DNA of 8,744 bases from Candidatus Dojkabacteria bacterium UBA5209 (lineage in GTDB: Bacteria; Patescibacteriota; Dojkabacteria; SC72), in the NCBI GenBank assembly GCA_002412645.1, contig DHVL01000035.1, positions 1 through 8,744 on the forward strand, written 5' to 3'. How positions within the stretch are numbered: position 1 is the stretch's first letter; every line of letters begins with the position of its first letter. Under the pieces are notes generated by a model, which did no database searches, was not told where the DNA came from, and worked only from the letters and a program-made list of their open reading frames with translations. The position numbers and the translations under genes are program-made. Shown one piece after another: positions 1 to 6,363 of the stretch.

Positions 1-474
1 TATGTATTTCTCTTGGGGATATACTGTAATATTTTGAGTTAATATATCTCCATTCGATTCTTGTAATCTGTATCTTTGATCATTGATTATTAACCCTATA
101 TCAGATCTTGTTGGTATTGTTGTACCTCCATATATTTGTAAATTTACTGGCTCTTCCTTACCATTCTCTATTTCTAATATTGGTTTGGAGTAGCTATCTG
201 CTTCTCTTTTTACTAACTTGGTTTTGTATATGTATATACCATCCTGAGAATCAATCTTCTCATTAAAGAATATCTGGTGTGTTCCTCCTACTATGTTTAC
301 CCTTAACTGTGCACTGTTACTTACTCCTAATACATTTAAATCTTGGAGTTTTTTGGTTATTGGTTGCAGATTAACTACAGTAATTGCAGGAATTATGAAG
401 AGTAGGGCAACTAAACCCAATGCTATTGGTTCTACTACTAGTGCTAATGTTTTTTTAACTTTTTCATTCTTCAT
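1..474 (-). CDS. Single-TM anchored protein of unknown function, C-terminus cut by the window edge
   Basis: This is an unrecognised membrane-anchored protein. The frame is open from the ATG at 474 to the first base of the window, giving 158 codons with no stop, so the C-terminus is missing. The N-terminus is basic (MKNEKVKK), followed by one hydrophobic segment at about residues 9-34. The rest is hydrophilic, rich in beta-prone alternating residues (for example QLRVNIVGG at 56-64 and PVNLQIYGG at 109-117), and has no Cys up to the edge. That fits an inner-membrane anchor with an extracytoplasmic beta domain. The start lies 2 nt after the stop of the four-TM gene upstream, so the two are almost certainly co-transcribed and may form a complex. 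It is read through from the rpsT promoter unless a local promoter exists. No family can be named, and the missing 3' part could hold the diagnostic domain. Confidence 0.75.
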   Translation of the reverse strand, partial: MKNEKVKKTLALVVEPIALGLVALLFIIPAITVVNLQPITKKLQDLNVLGVSNSAQLRVNIVGGTHQIFFNEKIDSQDGIYIYKTKLVKREADSYSKPILEIENGKEEPVNLQIYGGTTIPTRSDIGLIINDQRYRLQESNGDILTQNITVYPQEKYI

Positions 475-476
475 AT

Positions 477-1025
477 TTAGTAATACCTCTTTCTATCAGG
501 ATATACTTTATCTGTTTCAAGTTCAAATGTTTTTAATGCTCCGTATCCACATATGAATGCAAGTACTCCTGCTAGTATTCCTACCCATGAATATGTACTA
601 TTTTGTAGTGCATTTACTACTGCTATTGAACATCCAACCCAAAGGAATGCATTCCAGATGAAGATTTTAAGAAAGGTAGTATCATCTCTTGTAATCCATT
701 GTAATATATTAAACCTAGCTACTTTAACAATGGTCTTTGGATTATCTATGGTAGTTTGAAATATTGCTGTCTTAGCTATGAAGTATATTGTAGGTAATGC
801 TAAAAAGATTACCATCGAAAGATCAGAAAAGGAGTTTACAAAGAGAGTAGTACTACTATCTTCAAAATATATTTGCGTAGAAAAAAAACCATTTAGGTCA
901 TTGCCTATTTCAAATGAGAGTGTGTATATGGCACTTACAAAAAAAATACCAAAAACTTTACCTGCAATCATTAATATTGCAGGAATTATGGAATTTTTAA
1001 GCGCCCTTTTGATTAGTTTTGACAT
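477..1025 (-). CDS. Four-TM integral membrane protein of unknown function
   Basis: This 182-residue membrane protein belongs to no family I recognise. Hydrophobic segments are at about 12-35, 68-88, 118-138 and 146-163. Lys/Arg residues concentrate at the N-terminus (K3, K6, R7, K10), in the 89-117 loop and in the C-terminal tail (DRKRYY). The 36-67 loop is acidic and Ser/Thr/Asn-rich. The positive-inside rule therefore gives four TM helices with both ends in the cytoplasm. The ATG at 1025 lies inside the 3' end of rpsT (29 nt overlap, different frame), which suggests translational coupling. The next ATG would remove part of TM1, so the overlapping start is preferred. It is followed 2 nt later by a single-TM protein gene, so a two-component membrane complex is plausible. 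There are no catalytic motifs, and the only Cys residues (C132, C159) sit in TM segments. Transporter, secretion accessory or envelope scaffold are all possible. Confidence 0.8.
   Translation of the reverse strand: MSKLIKRALKNSIIPAILMIAGKVFGIFFVSAIYTLSFEIGNDLNGFFSTQIYFEDSSTTLFVNSFSDLSMVIFLALPTIYFIAKTAIFQTTIDNPKTIVKVARFNILQWITRDDTTFLKIFIWNAFLWVGCSIAVVNALQNSTYSWVGILAGVLAFICGYGALKTFELETDKVYPDRKRYY
486..490 (-). promoter_or_regulatory. Possible Shine-Dalgarno (AGAGG) for the single-TM gene at 474
   Basis: On the minus strand AGAGG ends 11 nt before the ATG at 474, inside the last codons of the upstream gene. The spacing is longer than ideal. It is the only purine-rich, SD-like element I find placed upstream of a start in this window, so it may matter, but it could be chance because it is also coding sequence (Lys-Arg). 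Confidence 0.3.
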
Positions 1026-1293
1026 TATCTATGGACAGTTTGTTAAGTTGATTAGCAAGCCTAGATTTTTTACGACTTGCATTTCCTTTTTTAAGAACGT
1101 TTTTCTTAGCTGCTTTGTCTAAAACTTTGTATGTTTGTCTTAGTGATTTCTCAGCAGACTCTTTCTCTCCAGATTTTACTAATTCTTGGAATCTTTTAAC
1201 AGACTTCTTAACTCTTTTTCTTAATCTATCGTTGTAAAGAGTTCTTCTTTTAGTTTGTCTTAGATCTTTTATTGATGTTTTTAAGTTTGGCAT
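997..1293 (-). CDS. rpsT: 30S ribosomal protein S20 (bS20)
   Basis: The 98-residue, very basic protein matches bS20, which binds 16S rRNA in the body of the small subunit and acts early in 30S assembly. It starts MPNLKTSIKDLRQTKRR, as expected for S20 after removal of Met. It has a helical Lys/Arg-rich core and the C-terminal family signature around residues 70-90 (KKNVLKKGNASRKKSRLA, then NQLNKL). The open frame extends upstream to an ATG at 1380, but the rpsT promoter -10 box (1331-1336) lies inside that extension. The predicted transcript begins near 1324, so the start at 1293 is the one used. No Shine-Dalgarno precedes it. S20 is normally 85-90 residues; the extra C-terminal dozen (from about residue 87) overlaps the start of the next gene. 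It heads an apparent operon with two unknown membrane-protein genes, an unusual partnership. Confidence 0.96.
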   Translation of the reverse strand: MPNLKTSIKDLRQTKRRTLYNDRLRKRVKKSVKRFQELVKSGEKESAEKSLRQTYKVLDKAAKKNVLKKGNASRKKSRLANQLNKLSIDNVKTNQKGA

Positions 1294-1330
1294 TCGTAAA
1301 GTATATTTAAATGATTCAATATTGCGTTGT

Positions 1331-1359
1331 ATTATATCTGTTAAGAGTTTGTTTGTAAA
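1331..1359 (-). promoter_or_regulatory. Sigma70-type promoter of rpsT (TTTACA-N17-TATAAT)
   Basis: Read on the minus strand, TTTACA (1354-1359, 5 of 6 to consensus) is followed by exactly 17 bp and a perfect TATAAT (1331-1336). Transcription would start near 1324, giving a leader of about 30 nt before the rpsT ATG at 1293. The near-consensus elements and spacing suit a strongly expressed ribosomal protein gene. The -35 box overlaps that of the divergent plus-strand promoter. Confidence 0.8.
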
Positions 1360-1381
1360 CAGAAATGTAAATTGATACACT
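1353..1381 (+). promoter_or_regulatory. Extended -10 promoter giving a leaderless mRNA for the Ig-like gene
   Basis: On the plus strand TTGTAA (1353-1358, 4 of 6) is followed by 17 bp and TACACT (1376-1381, 4 of 6). A TG dinucleotide one base before the hexamer makes an extended -10. The usual +1, seven bases after the hexamer, falls at 1388, the A of the ATG, so the transcript is predicted to be leaderless. No ribosome binding site is present upstream. The -35 shares bases with the rpsT -35 on the other strand within TGTTTGTAAACA, a dyad with 5 bp arms, so the two promoters may compete or share a regulator. Confidence 0.5.
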
Positions 1382-1387
1382 ATTTAT

Positions 1388-1801
1388 ATGAATATTGGAG
1401 ATACAAGGAGAGCAATAGCAGTGGTAGTGTTTTCTCTGATACTTCTTGTATCTGTTCTCTCCCCATTATATTTACCAAAAGGGGAAGAAGATGTTAAGGG
1501 TGTAGATATACAAAGAGATATCTCTGCACAGTATCCATATATTACTAACCTTATGCCTAATATTGCATATGTTGATGAGGAGTATGTATTTGTTCCTAGG
1601 CTTGTAATTAGTGAATTTGGAAATCCTGTAATTACTGTTAAGCAAGGACCTTCTTGGCTTAGGGTAGATGAGGAATTAATTGTTAGGGGTACTCCACAGA
1701 TGGAAGATGTTGGTACTTACAAGGTTGTATTAAGGGTAGAGGATGGTATTGGTAGTTCTGAGATGACGGATTATATTATTGTTCAAAGTAATGAGGAGTA
1801 A
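1388..1801 (+). CDS. Membrane-anchored Ig-like (cadherin/dystroglycan-type) domain protein
   Basis: The 137-residue protein has a short N-terminus (MNIGDTRR), one hydrophobic segment at about 9-28 and an ectodomain. From about residue 50 the ectodomain resembles the putative Ig (He_PIG/CADG) family. Family-type landmarks are PSWL at 88-91, a short turn, GTP at 101-103, and GTYKVVLRVEDGIGS at 109-123 leading into a last strand (TDYIIVQ). Such domains occur in bacterial surface and adhesion proteins and are often calcium-dependent or protein-binding; here only a structural or binding role can be inferred. No lipobox Cys is seen, so it is probably held by the uncleaved helix or secreted after signal-peptide cleavage. 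It begins directly at its predicted transcription start and overlaps the next gene by 11 nt, so the two are translated as a pair. The carried domain is single, whereas such domains usually come in larger multi-domain proteins. Confidence 0.8.
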   Translation: MNIGDTRRAIAVVVFSLILLVSVLSPLYLPKGEEDVKGVDIQRDISAQYPYITNLMPNIAYVDEEYVFVPRLVISEFGNPVITVKQGPSWLRVDEELIVRGTPQMEDVGTYKVVLRVEDGIGSSEMTDYIIVQSNEE

Positions 1802-2189
1802 GATTATTTTTACATCTGTAGTAGTATTTTTGGTTATTACTGCATTTATACTTGTGTTTGTTTTTAAGGCTTCAGGGTCTAATTCTTCAGTGTCTGTAGA
1901 TGGTTGTGATCCTTACAACGTAGAGGTAAAAAAAGGTCAGAAAGAGAACTCAGTAAATATATATTGGAAGACAAAATCCAAATGTTCAGGATATGTAATT
2001 TATGGTAGTGAGATGAAGGATTTGCATTTAGTGGGTATAGATTTGGAAAATGAGATTAAGGATATTAATCACAGTGTAGAGATTAATTCTTTAATATCTA
2101 CAAAGATGTATTACTTTTCTATTGTGTCAGATGGAACTAGTTATGGTAAGGATGGTTTACCGATATCTTTTATGATTTCTTCTCTCTAA
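1791..2189 (+). CDS. Membrane-anchored fibronectin type III-like domain protein
   Basis: With the ATG at 1791 the product has 132 residues: a basic N-terminus (MRSK), a hydrophobic segment at about 5-26, a short Ser-rich spacer, then one beta-sandwich domain at about 43-130. The domain reads like the FN3 / purple acid phosphatase N-terminal type: VNIYWKT (55-61), GYVIYGS (67-73), INHSVEINSL (92-101), MYYFSIVSDGTSYGKDG (106-122). This is the usual W-T, YG, HS-L and YYF-V-S-G pattern. Two Cys (39, 65) could form a disulfide outside the cell. A TTG four codons upstream (1779) is in frame, but the ATG gives a compact 11 nt overlap with the upstream Ig-like gene and is preferred. Its 3' end overlaps the convergent DUF11 gene by 20 bp. 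The role is probably extracellular binding or structure; no enzyme motif is present. Confidence 0.78.
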   Translation: MRSKIIFTSVVVFLVITAFILVFVFKASGSNSSVSVDGCDPYNVEVKKGQKENSVNIYWKTKSKCSGYVIYGSEMKDLHLVGIDLENEIKDINHSVEINSLISTKMYYFSIVSDGTSYGKDGLPISFMISSL

Positions 2190-3921
2190 TTATTTTCTCT
2201 TCGAAGTATTTCTTCGGATTGGTTATTTTGTATCTTGTTAATTGTGCATCTTTATATATCTCTGAGTTAAGAATCATTTCAGAGAGTTTAGAACCTTCTG
2301 GTCTTGTATATACTATCCATGCTGTAATGAAGAGTACTGCTCCTATGATTATTCTTGCTGTAAAGCTATCCAATATTCCTGTTGCAGGTGTAGTAGGTGA
2401 TGTTGTGTCTGAAGTTGTAGGTGGATTAGTACAATCTTGAGCAACTACTACTACTGCTTCTGCTCTTAATGTAGCTGGGTCAGAAGGTATTTTAACAGGA
2501 TTTATTATTACTTCATTCATATTATCTCCTGTTAAGGTTTCTGCTCCTGCAGTTGCTTTGAATACAAGGAGTATTTGTCCATCTGGTGTTACATTCCAAG
2601 GAGTTTGTTGTTGCCATACTATTTCTTGTGTAGACCCAACAGTAGTTATATTAACAACTGTATCGTCATCTACAGGCGAACCATTGATGGTGGAGCTGTC
2701 TGCTAAGTATTGGAATCCAAGCGGTAGTTTATCTTTTATATATGTAATACCTTCCTCTTGAGCAGCACTATTTTTCACAGAGATTGTAAAGGTCGCTATA
2801 TTACTCCCATCCACTCTTTCTACACATGCAGGTGCCCCTGTTTTTGTCACAGTGAAGTTAGAGGTATCCTCTTCGGGCTCTTCTTCAGGCTCTTCTAATA
2901 TTGGGTCTGTTTGTTCTAAGAAAGTGACTTCTGTAGATACAGTCCCTACACTTAAGTCATCTACAAATACCTCTGCTGTAATTACTAGATCTCCAGTATG
3001 TTTATCTAATATGGCAAATGATTCACCAGAAGCAAAGTTACTACCATCGTAAAGATTTGCTTTTGATATTGAGATTGTTCCCTTCGTGGCTTCTATATTT
3101 AATCCATCGTTCATTAGTAATACAGGATATTTTGTACCAAAGGAGAAACTAATACTTACATTTTCACTCTGTAGTTGTCCTATGGAAACTATTACCTGGC
3201 TAATCTTTGTACTTCCATCACTCTGTCTTTCTGTACTAGCATTTAGTGCATTTGCTCCTACACCACCCTCTCTTTCGATATCTATTACTCTTCTACAGAT
3301 TATTGAGTTTATACTATTTCCTTGGTTATCCTGTGCTGTTGCAACTATTTCTAATGAGTCTGCAGTTCCTAAATCTGATATTGTTTTAAATATCTTACCC
3401 CCTTCTTTGCTATCAGGTTCACTACTTTCGGAGTTGATTTTAAATGAGTAGCTGTTGTAATCTCCTTTATCAAATGTAGCTTCTACTTTTATACTGTCTT
3501 CTGGATTTATTTTACCAGTTATTAACTTCCCATCTTGGTCTGTAAGGATCATATTTTGACATCTTGCATCTGCAATACTTCTAACAGAACAGGATTTATA
3601 CCTATCTTCTGGCGTAGAGCTTTTAAGTACATATTGAGAGAGTATTGAGGTATCACACTGTACAGAACATGGCTGATCTGATGGTACACTCTTTATTGTA
3701 AAAGAAATTGCCTTTTTAGGATCACCACAATCATTGACTACATCAGGGTCTATTAAGTAACAACCACATGTAAACTGTGTTTTAGTATCATCTTCCTGCT
3801 CAAATTCTCCAATGGTGTAAAAGTATATAACGGCGGCTATTAAGGCTAATATGAGGAAACCTCCAACAAAAAGTAAGACTCTTAAAACTCTTTTTGTATT
3901 TCTACTTCTTGTTGTACTCAT
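2170..3921 (-). CDS. DUF11-domain cell-surface protein with Cys-rich N-terminal ectodomain and C-terminal TPATG-TM anchor
   Basis: The protein has 583 residues. In order they are: a basic N-terminus (TRSRNTKR); a membrane segment at about 14-36; an acidic stretch; a Cys-rich part with seven Cys at 52, 54, 65, 85, 89, 111 and 121; beta-rich sequence to about 335 with C209; an acidic Glu/Pro linker (341-352); and a DUF11 domain at about 355-490. Typical DUF11 features include FTVTKTG, TFTISVKN, ITYIKDKLPLGFQYL, and VIINPVKI near its end. Next come a Thr/Pro/Ser stalk (498-512), TPATG (511-515), a second hydrophobic segment (523-537) and a 45-residue charged tail. DUF11 is a beta-sandwich repeat of secreted and cell-wall proteins, so an extracellular, wall-facing role is likely. 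The TPATG motif recalls sortase substrates, but the long tail is unlike LPXTG proteins, and a hairpin-like topology with both ends inside is equally possible. A promoter is visible in the gap after holA. No enzyme motif was seen. Confidence 0.85.
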   Translation of the reverse strand: MSTTRSRNTKRVLRVLLFVGGFLILALIAAVIYFYTIGEFEQEDDTKTQFTCGCYLIDPDVVNDCGDPKKAISFTIKSVPSDQPCSVQCDTSILSQYVLKSSTPEDRYKSCSVRSIADARCQNMILTDQDGKLITGKINPEDSIKVEATFDKGDYNSYSFKINSESSEPDSKEGGKIFKTISDLGTADSLEIVATAQDNQGNSINSIICRRVIDIEREGGVGANALNASTERQSDGSTKISQVIVSIGQLQSENVSISFSFGTKYPVLLMNDGLNIEATKGTISISKANLYDGSNFASGESFAILDKHTGDLVITAEVFVDDLSVGTVSTEVTFLEQTDPILEEPEEEPEEDTSNFTVTKTGAPACVERVDGSNIATFTISVKNSAAQEEGITYIKDKLPLGFQYLADSSTINGSPVDDDTVVNITTVGSTQEIVWQQQTPWNVTPDGQILLVFKATAGAETLTGDNMNEVIINPVKIPSDPATLRAEAVVVVAQDCTNPPTTSDTTSPTTPATGILDSFTARIIIGAVLFITAWIVYTRPEGSKLSEMILNSEIYKDAQLTRYKITNPKKYFEEKIIREKKS

Positions 3922-3963
3922 GTAAAGGCAGTTCTATGTAGATTAAAGTTTTCCTTACAATAG

Positions 3964-3993
3964 AGTTTATGAGAAGTAGTATATCAATGTCAA
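3964..3993 (-). promoter_or_regulatory. Probable sigma70-type promoter of the DUF11 gene
   Basis: On the minus strand a perfect TTGACA (3988-3993) is followed by CATAAA at 16 bp (3966-3971) or TAAACT at 18 bp (3964-3969), each 4 of 6 to the -10 consensus. Transcription would start near 3959 and give a leader of roughly 40 nt to the ATG at 3921. The site sits in the 81 bp gap after holA, just where a separate unit would need one. No convincing terminator separates holA from it, so some read-through from the upstream operon is likely. Confidence 0.5.
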
Positions 3994-4002
3994 TGAATAT
4001 CT

Positions 4003-4929
4003 TTATAAAATGGTGATTAGAAGTGTAAGGCCTAATTTAGGTTCTAATCTTCCACTTTTTATTTCATAGTCTAAACTTCCTAATTTCTCATATATTCTCT
4101 GTATTTTCTCTATTGAATATTTATTACTACTATCTATCAAAGGTCTTAATGTAAAAGGAGGTACTTTTAGTATGCTTGCCATATTAGAGTAGGGAGTTCC
4201 TTTCTCTACTAGGTGTTTGGTTATGGTTACTAATCTGATATTTCTTAAAATCATTGATATTATGAAATGGGGATCTGTTTCTTGTCTTAGTAGTTGTTCT
4301 AATACTATCAAGGGTTTACCATCTTCTTTATTAATTTCATCTAACAGTTTCCATATATCATCTTCTAATGTATTGGGAGAGAATTCTTTAATATCCTCCT
4401 CTGTTATCTGTTCTTTTTCTAAGAGTAGTAGCTTCTTAAGATTATTCTCAAATCTTTGGGTATCGTAGTTAGAGTATTGAGAGAGTAGATATATTGCGTT
4501 TGGGATTATATTTAAACCTAATTCGTTTACTCTCTCTTTTGCCCATGTTTGGAAGGTTCTTTTATTAAGCTTACTGTCTTCTTCAAGTAGGTTGTTTGTT
4601 TTAAAGAACTTTACATATTTAGTTACAGCACTAACTTTTTGATCTTCCCATATTACAATATGATTACTACTGTCTTGTGGTAAGTACTCTAGTAAAAATT
4701 CTATTATTAATTCCTTCTCTTTATTTCTGTATACTCTTTTAAGAAAGAATATCCTTGACGTACTAAAAAGGGAGTTAGAACTTAGTTTATCTATTAATTC
4801 AGAAGCATTAATCTTCTCTACATCTATTGGTATATATTCAGAAGATTTCTCCTCACGCAATTGATTAACAAATTGCTTTGCTTTAGACAGTGATATGTAT
4901 GTTTCATTTCCTATGTAAAGTTTGTACAT
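4003..4929 (-). CDS. holA: DNA polymerase III subunit delta (clamp loader)
   Basis: The 308-residue protein fits HolA/delta, which opens the beta sliding clamp and works in the clamp-loader complex with DnaX and delta-prime in chromosome replication. The N-terminal third is an AAA+-like fold without Walker motifs, starting MYKLYIGNETY. The NSLFSTSRIFFLKRV stretch (52-66) matches the family's clamp-contacting region, where bulky hydrophobics enter the beta pocket. The middle has the expected helical lid with YDTQRFENNLKKL (155-167) and LEDDIWKLLDEI (188-199). The C-terminal collar ends with LGSLDYEIKSGRLEPKLGL (283-301), a standard delta signature. The family is usually about 320-345 residues, so this is slightly short but complete. 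It begins 4 nt after the LCP gene stop with no Shine-Dalgarno, so translational coupling is likely. It is the last gene of the alaS operon. Confidence 0.92.
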   Translation of the reverse strand: MYKLYIGNETYISLSKAKQFVNQLREEKSSEYIPIDVEKINASELIDKLSSNSLFSTSRIFFLKRVYRNKEKELIIEFLLEYLPQDSSNHIVIWEDQKVSAVTKYVKFFKTNNLLEEDSKLNKRTFQTWAKERVNELGLNIIPNAIYLLSQYSNYDTQRFENNLKKLLLLEKEQITEEDIKEFSPNTLEDDIWKLLDEINKEDGKPLIVLEQLLRQETDPHFIISMILRNIRLVTITKHLVEKGTPYSNMASILKVPPFTLRPLIDSSNKYSIEKIQRIYEKLGSLDYEIKSGRLEPKLGLTLLITIL

Positions 4930-4933
4930 ATTT

Positions 4934-6346
4934 TTACGGTTGAGTTTCTTGAGCTATCTCTTTACCAAAGATTATTGAGATATCTTCTCCTCTAAGATTT
5001 GTTGTGATAAAGGAGGGTTTCTCCTTTTTTATATCCTTTATATATTCAGCAAATTGGTCTATGGAGTATGTAAAATCCTCTTTATTAGAGAATATGTATA
5101 CTCCTTCTTTATCACTGTAAAGATTCCCTAAGTACTTGATATCAAGATATTTAAATTCATCTCTTAGTTCTTGGACTTTTTGGTATGTATCTTGGTATCC
5201 TAATCCTGCGTTGTATACATTTATTGATGGGTCTTCAGAGTAGAGTTTAGGATTTCTGAGTATTAGGTTTACATATTCATGTATTTTAGTATATTTACCC
5301 AATCCTTCTATTGGTCCTATTGCATATGCTCCTGTGTTTATTACATTTTGACTTGTTATTAATGACGAGTTTCCTGCTGCTGGATCTAGTACGAATGAGT
5401 AGGTGTTGTCATCGGAGTCAGAGAATTTCTTTAGTATGTTTACTCCTGCTTGTATATCATCTATGTTAAATTCTGATATTTTAAGATTGTTTTGTACTGC
5501 ACTCATTAGGTCGGTAATCTTCTTTGGATTGAGTAGGGTCTCTGAGGCAAGTACAGTATCTTTAAATGCAAAAATTATATTCTGTTGTCTTCTTGCTCTT
5601 GCGAAGTCTGACCCTTCATTGTTGTGCATAGAGTGTCTTGATCTGGAGTACTTTAGTGCTGTCTCTCCGTCCATTAGCTGAGGTCCTGCTTTAAAACTTA
5701 CTGTTTCGTATCCTGTTCCCTTTGGATACATGTAATCAGTAAAACTATTTTCTACATTTACATATACTCCTCCTACTGCATCTATTAAATCCACAAACCC
5801 TTTGAAATCTATCATAGCGTAGTACTGTATTTCCATATCAGTGATACTTTCTACTGTGTACTGAAGTGCTTCTAATCCAGATCCTTTATTTTTCTGTTCA
5901 TTTACTGAATATACGGAGTTAATTTTATTAAACCAAACTCTATTCTTCTCTATCTGTGCATAGAAATCTCTAGGTACAGAAATCATTACTACATCATTTG
6001 TTTTATGATTGTATGATGCCACTATTATGGTATCAGTATTCATTAAATCACCTTTTTCTCTAGTATCTATACCTACAAGTAATACATTTGTATATGTTCC
6101 TGTACTATCTTTTTTTAATTCGGGTTCTACTTTTGGTTGAAGTACAGACCCCGGGGAAAATTGGAAACCTATATCTGCAGACACCTTATATCCTTTGTAC
6201 AGAAAATATATACCTGCTGTAACTACTCCTATTAAGAATATCCCAAGAATTATGGAAAAAACAGAAGGCTTTTTCCTACTACCATTACTCCTTGGTATTT
6301 TTGTTTTTGCTAATTCTTTATCGTTCATGTTTATAGAGACTTCCAT
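4934..6346 (-). CDS. LytR-CpsA-Psr (LCP) family glycopolymer transferase with LytR C-terminal domain
   Basis: LCP enzymes transfer undecaprenyl-linked glycopolymers onto peptidoglycan or other acceptors on the outer face of the membrane. The 470-residue protein has a basic cytoplasmic N-terminus and one TM helix at about 28-50. The LCP catalytic domain spans about 84-265 and shows the family blocks NVLLVGIDTR (87-96), NTDTIIVASYN (103-113), MISVPRD (121-127), DLIDAVGGVYVNV (186-198), LMDGETALKYSRSRH (224-238) and DFARARRQQNII (247-258). The conserved Asp and Arg residues (D94, R96, D105, R126, R234, D247, R250, R253) that bind pyrophosphate and metal are all present. A C-terminal LytR_C-like domain (about 374-461, starting INVYNAGLGYQ) follows. 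An in-frame ATG at residue 7 is an alternative start. It lies 17 nt after mltG and 4 nt before holA. Its presence argues for a decorated peptidoglycan wall in this cell. Confidence 0.94.
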   Translation of the reverse strand: MEVSINMNDKELAKTKIPRSNGSRKKPSVFSIILGIFLIGVVTAGIYFLYKGYKVSADIGFQFSPGSVLQPKVEPELKKDSTGTYTNVLLVGIDTREKGDLMNTDTIIVASYNHKTNDVVMISVPRDFYAQIEKNRVWFNKINSVYSVNEQKNKGSGLEALQYTVESITDMEIQYYAMIDFKGFVDLIDAVGGVYVNVENSFTDYMYPKGTGYETVSFKAGPQLMDGETALKYSRSRHSMHNNEGSDFARARRQQNIIFAFKDTVLASETLLNPKKITDLMSAVQNNLKISEFNIDDIQAGVNILKKFSDSDDNTYSFVLDPAAGNSSLITSQNVINTGAYAIGPIEGLGKYTKIHEYVNLILRNPKLYSEDPSINVYNAGLGYQDTYQKVQELRDEFKYLDIKYLGNLYSDKEGVYIFSNKEDFTYSIDQFAEYIKDIKKEKPSFITTNLRGEDISIIFGKEIAQETQP

Positions 6347-6363
6347 GGGCAGTGGTCTATATA

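Noticed and set aside
1294..1380. Upstream extension of rpsT with a start at 1380 (29 extra residues)
   Set aside because: The -10 box and predicted transcription start of rpsT lie within it, and the protein from 1293 starts exactly as S20 should.
1779..1790. TTG start for the FN3-like protein
   Set aside because: The in-frame ATG at 1791 gives a normal basic N-terminus before the TM helix and a compact overlap; nothing favours the TTG.
2202..2216. Hairpin CGAAG-TATTT-CTTCG just after the FN3-like gene stop as a plus-strand terminator
   Set aside because: The stem is only 5 bp and what follows is mixed sequence rather than a T run; it also codes for part of the DUF11 protein on the other strand. 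A weak terminator cannot be excluded.
2873..2901. Short direct repeat (GGCTCTTCTTC-like) as a microsatellite or phase-variable tract
   Set aside because: It codes for the Glu/Pro linker (EEPEEEPEE) with varied third bases and is too short and imperfect to suggest slippage.
3086..3451. Plus-strand open frame of 121 codons opposite the DUF11 gene
   Set aside because: It lies wholly antisense to a gene with clear domain structure and its translation resembles no known protein; it is an antisense shadow, as are the other open frames opposite the minus-strand genes.
3981..4000. AT-rich repeat ATATCAATG-TCAATGAATAT as an operator or terminator after holA
   Set aside because: The CAATG copies are direct, the inverted part is only ATAT, and the TTGACA promoter element explains the sequence better.
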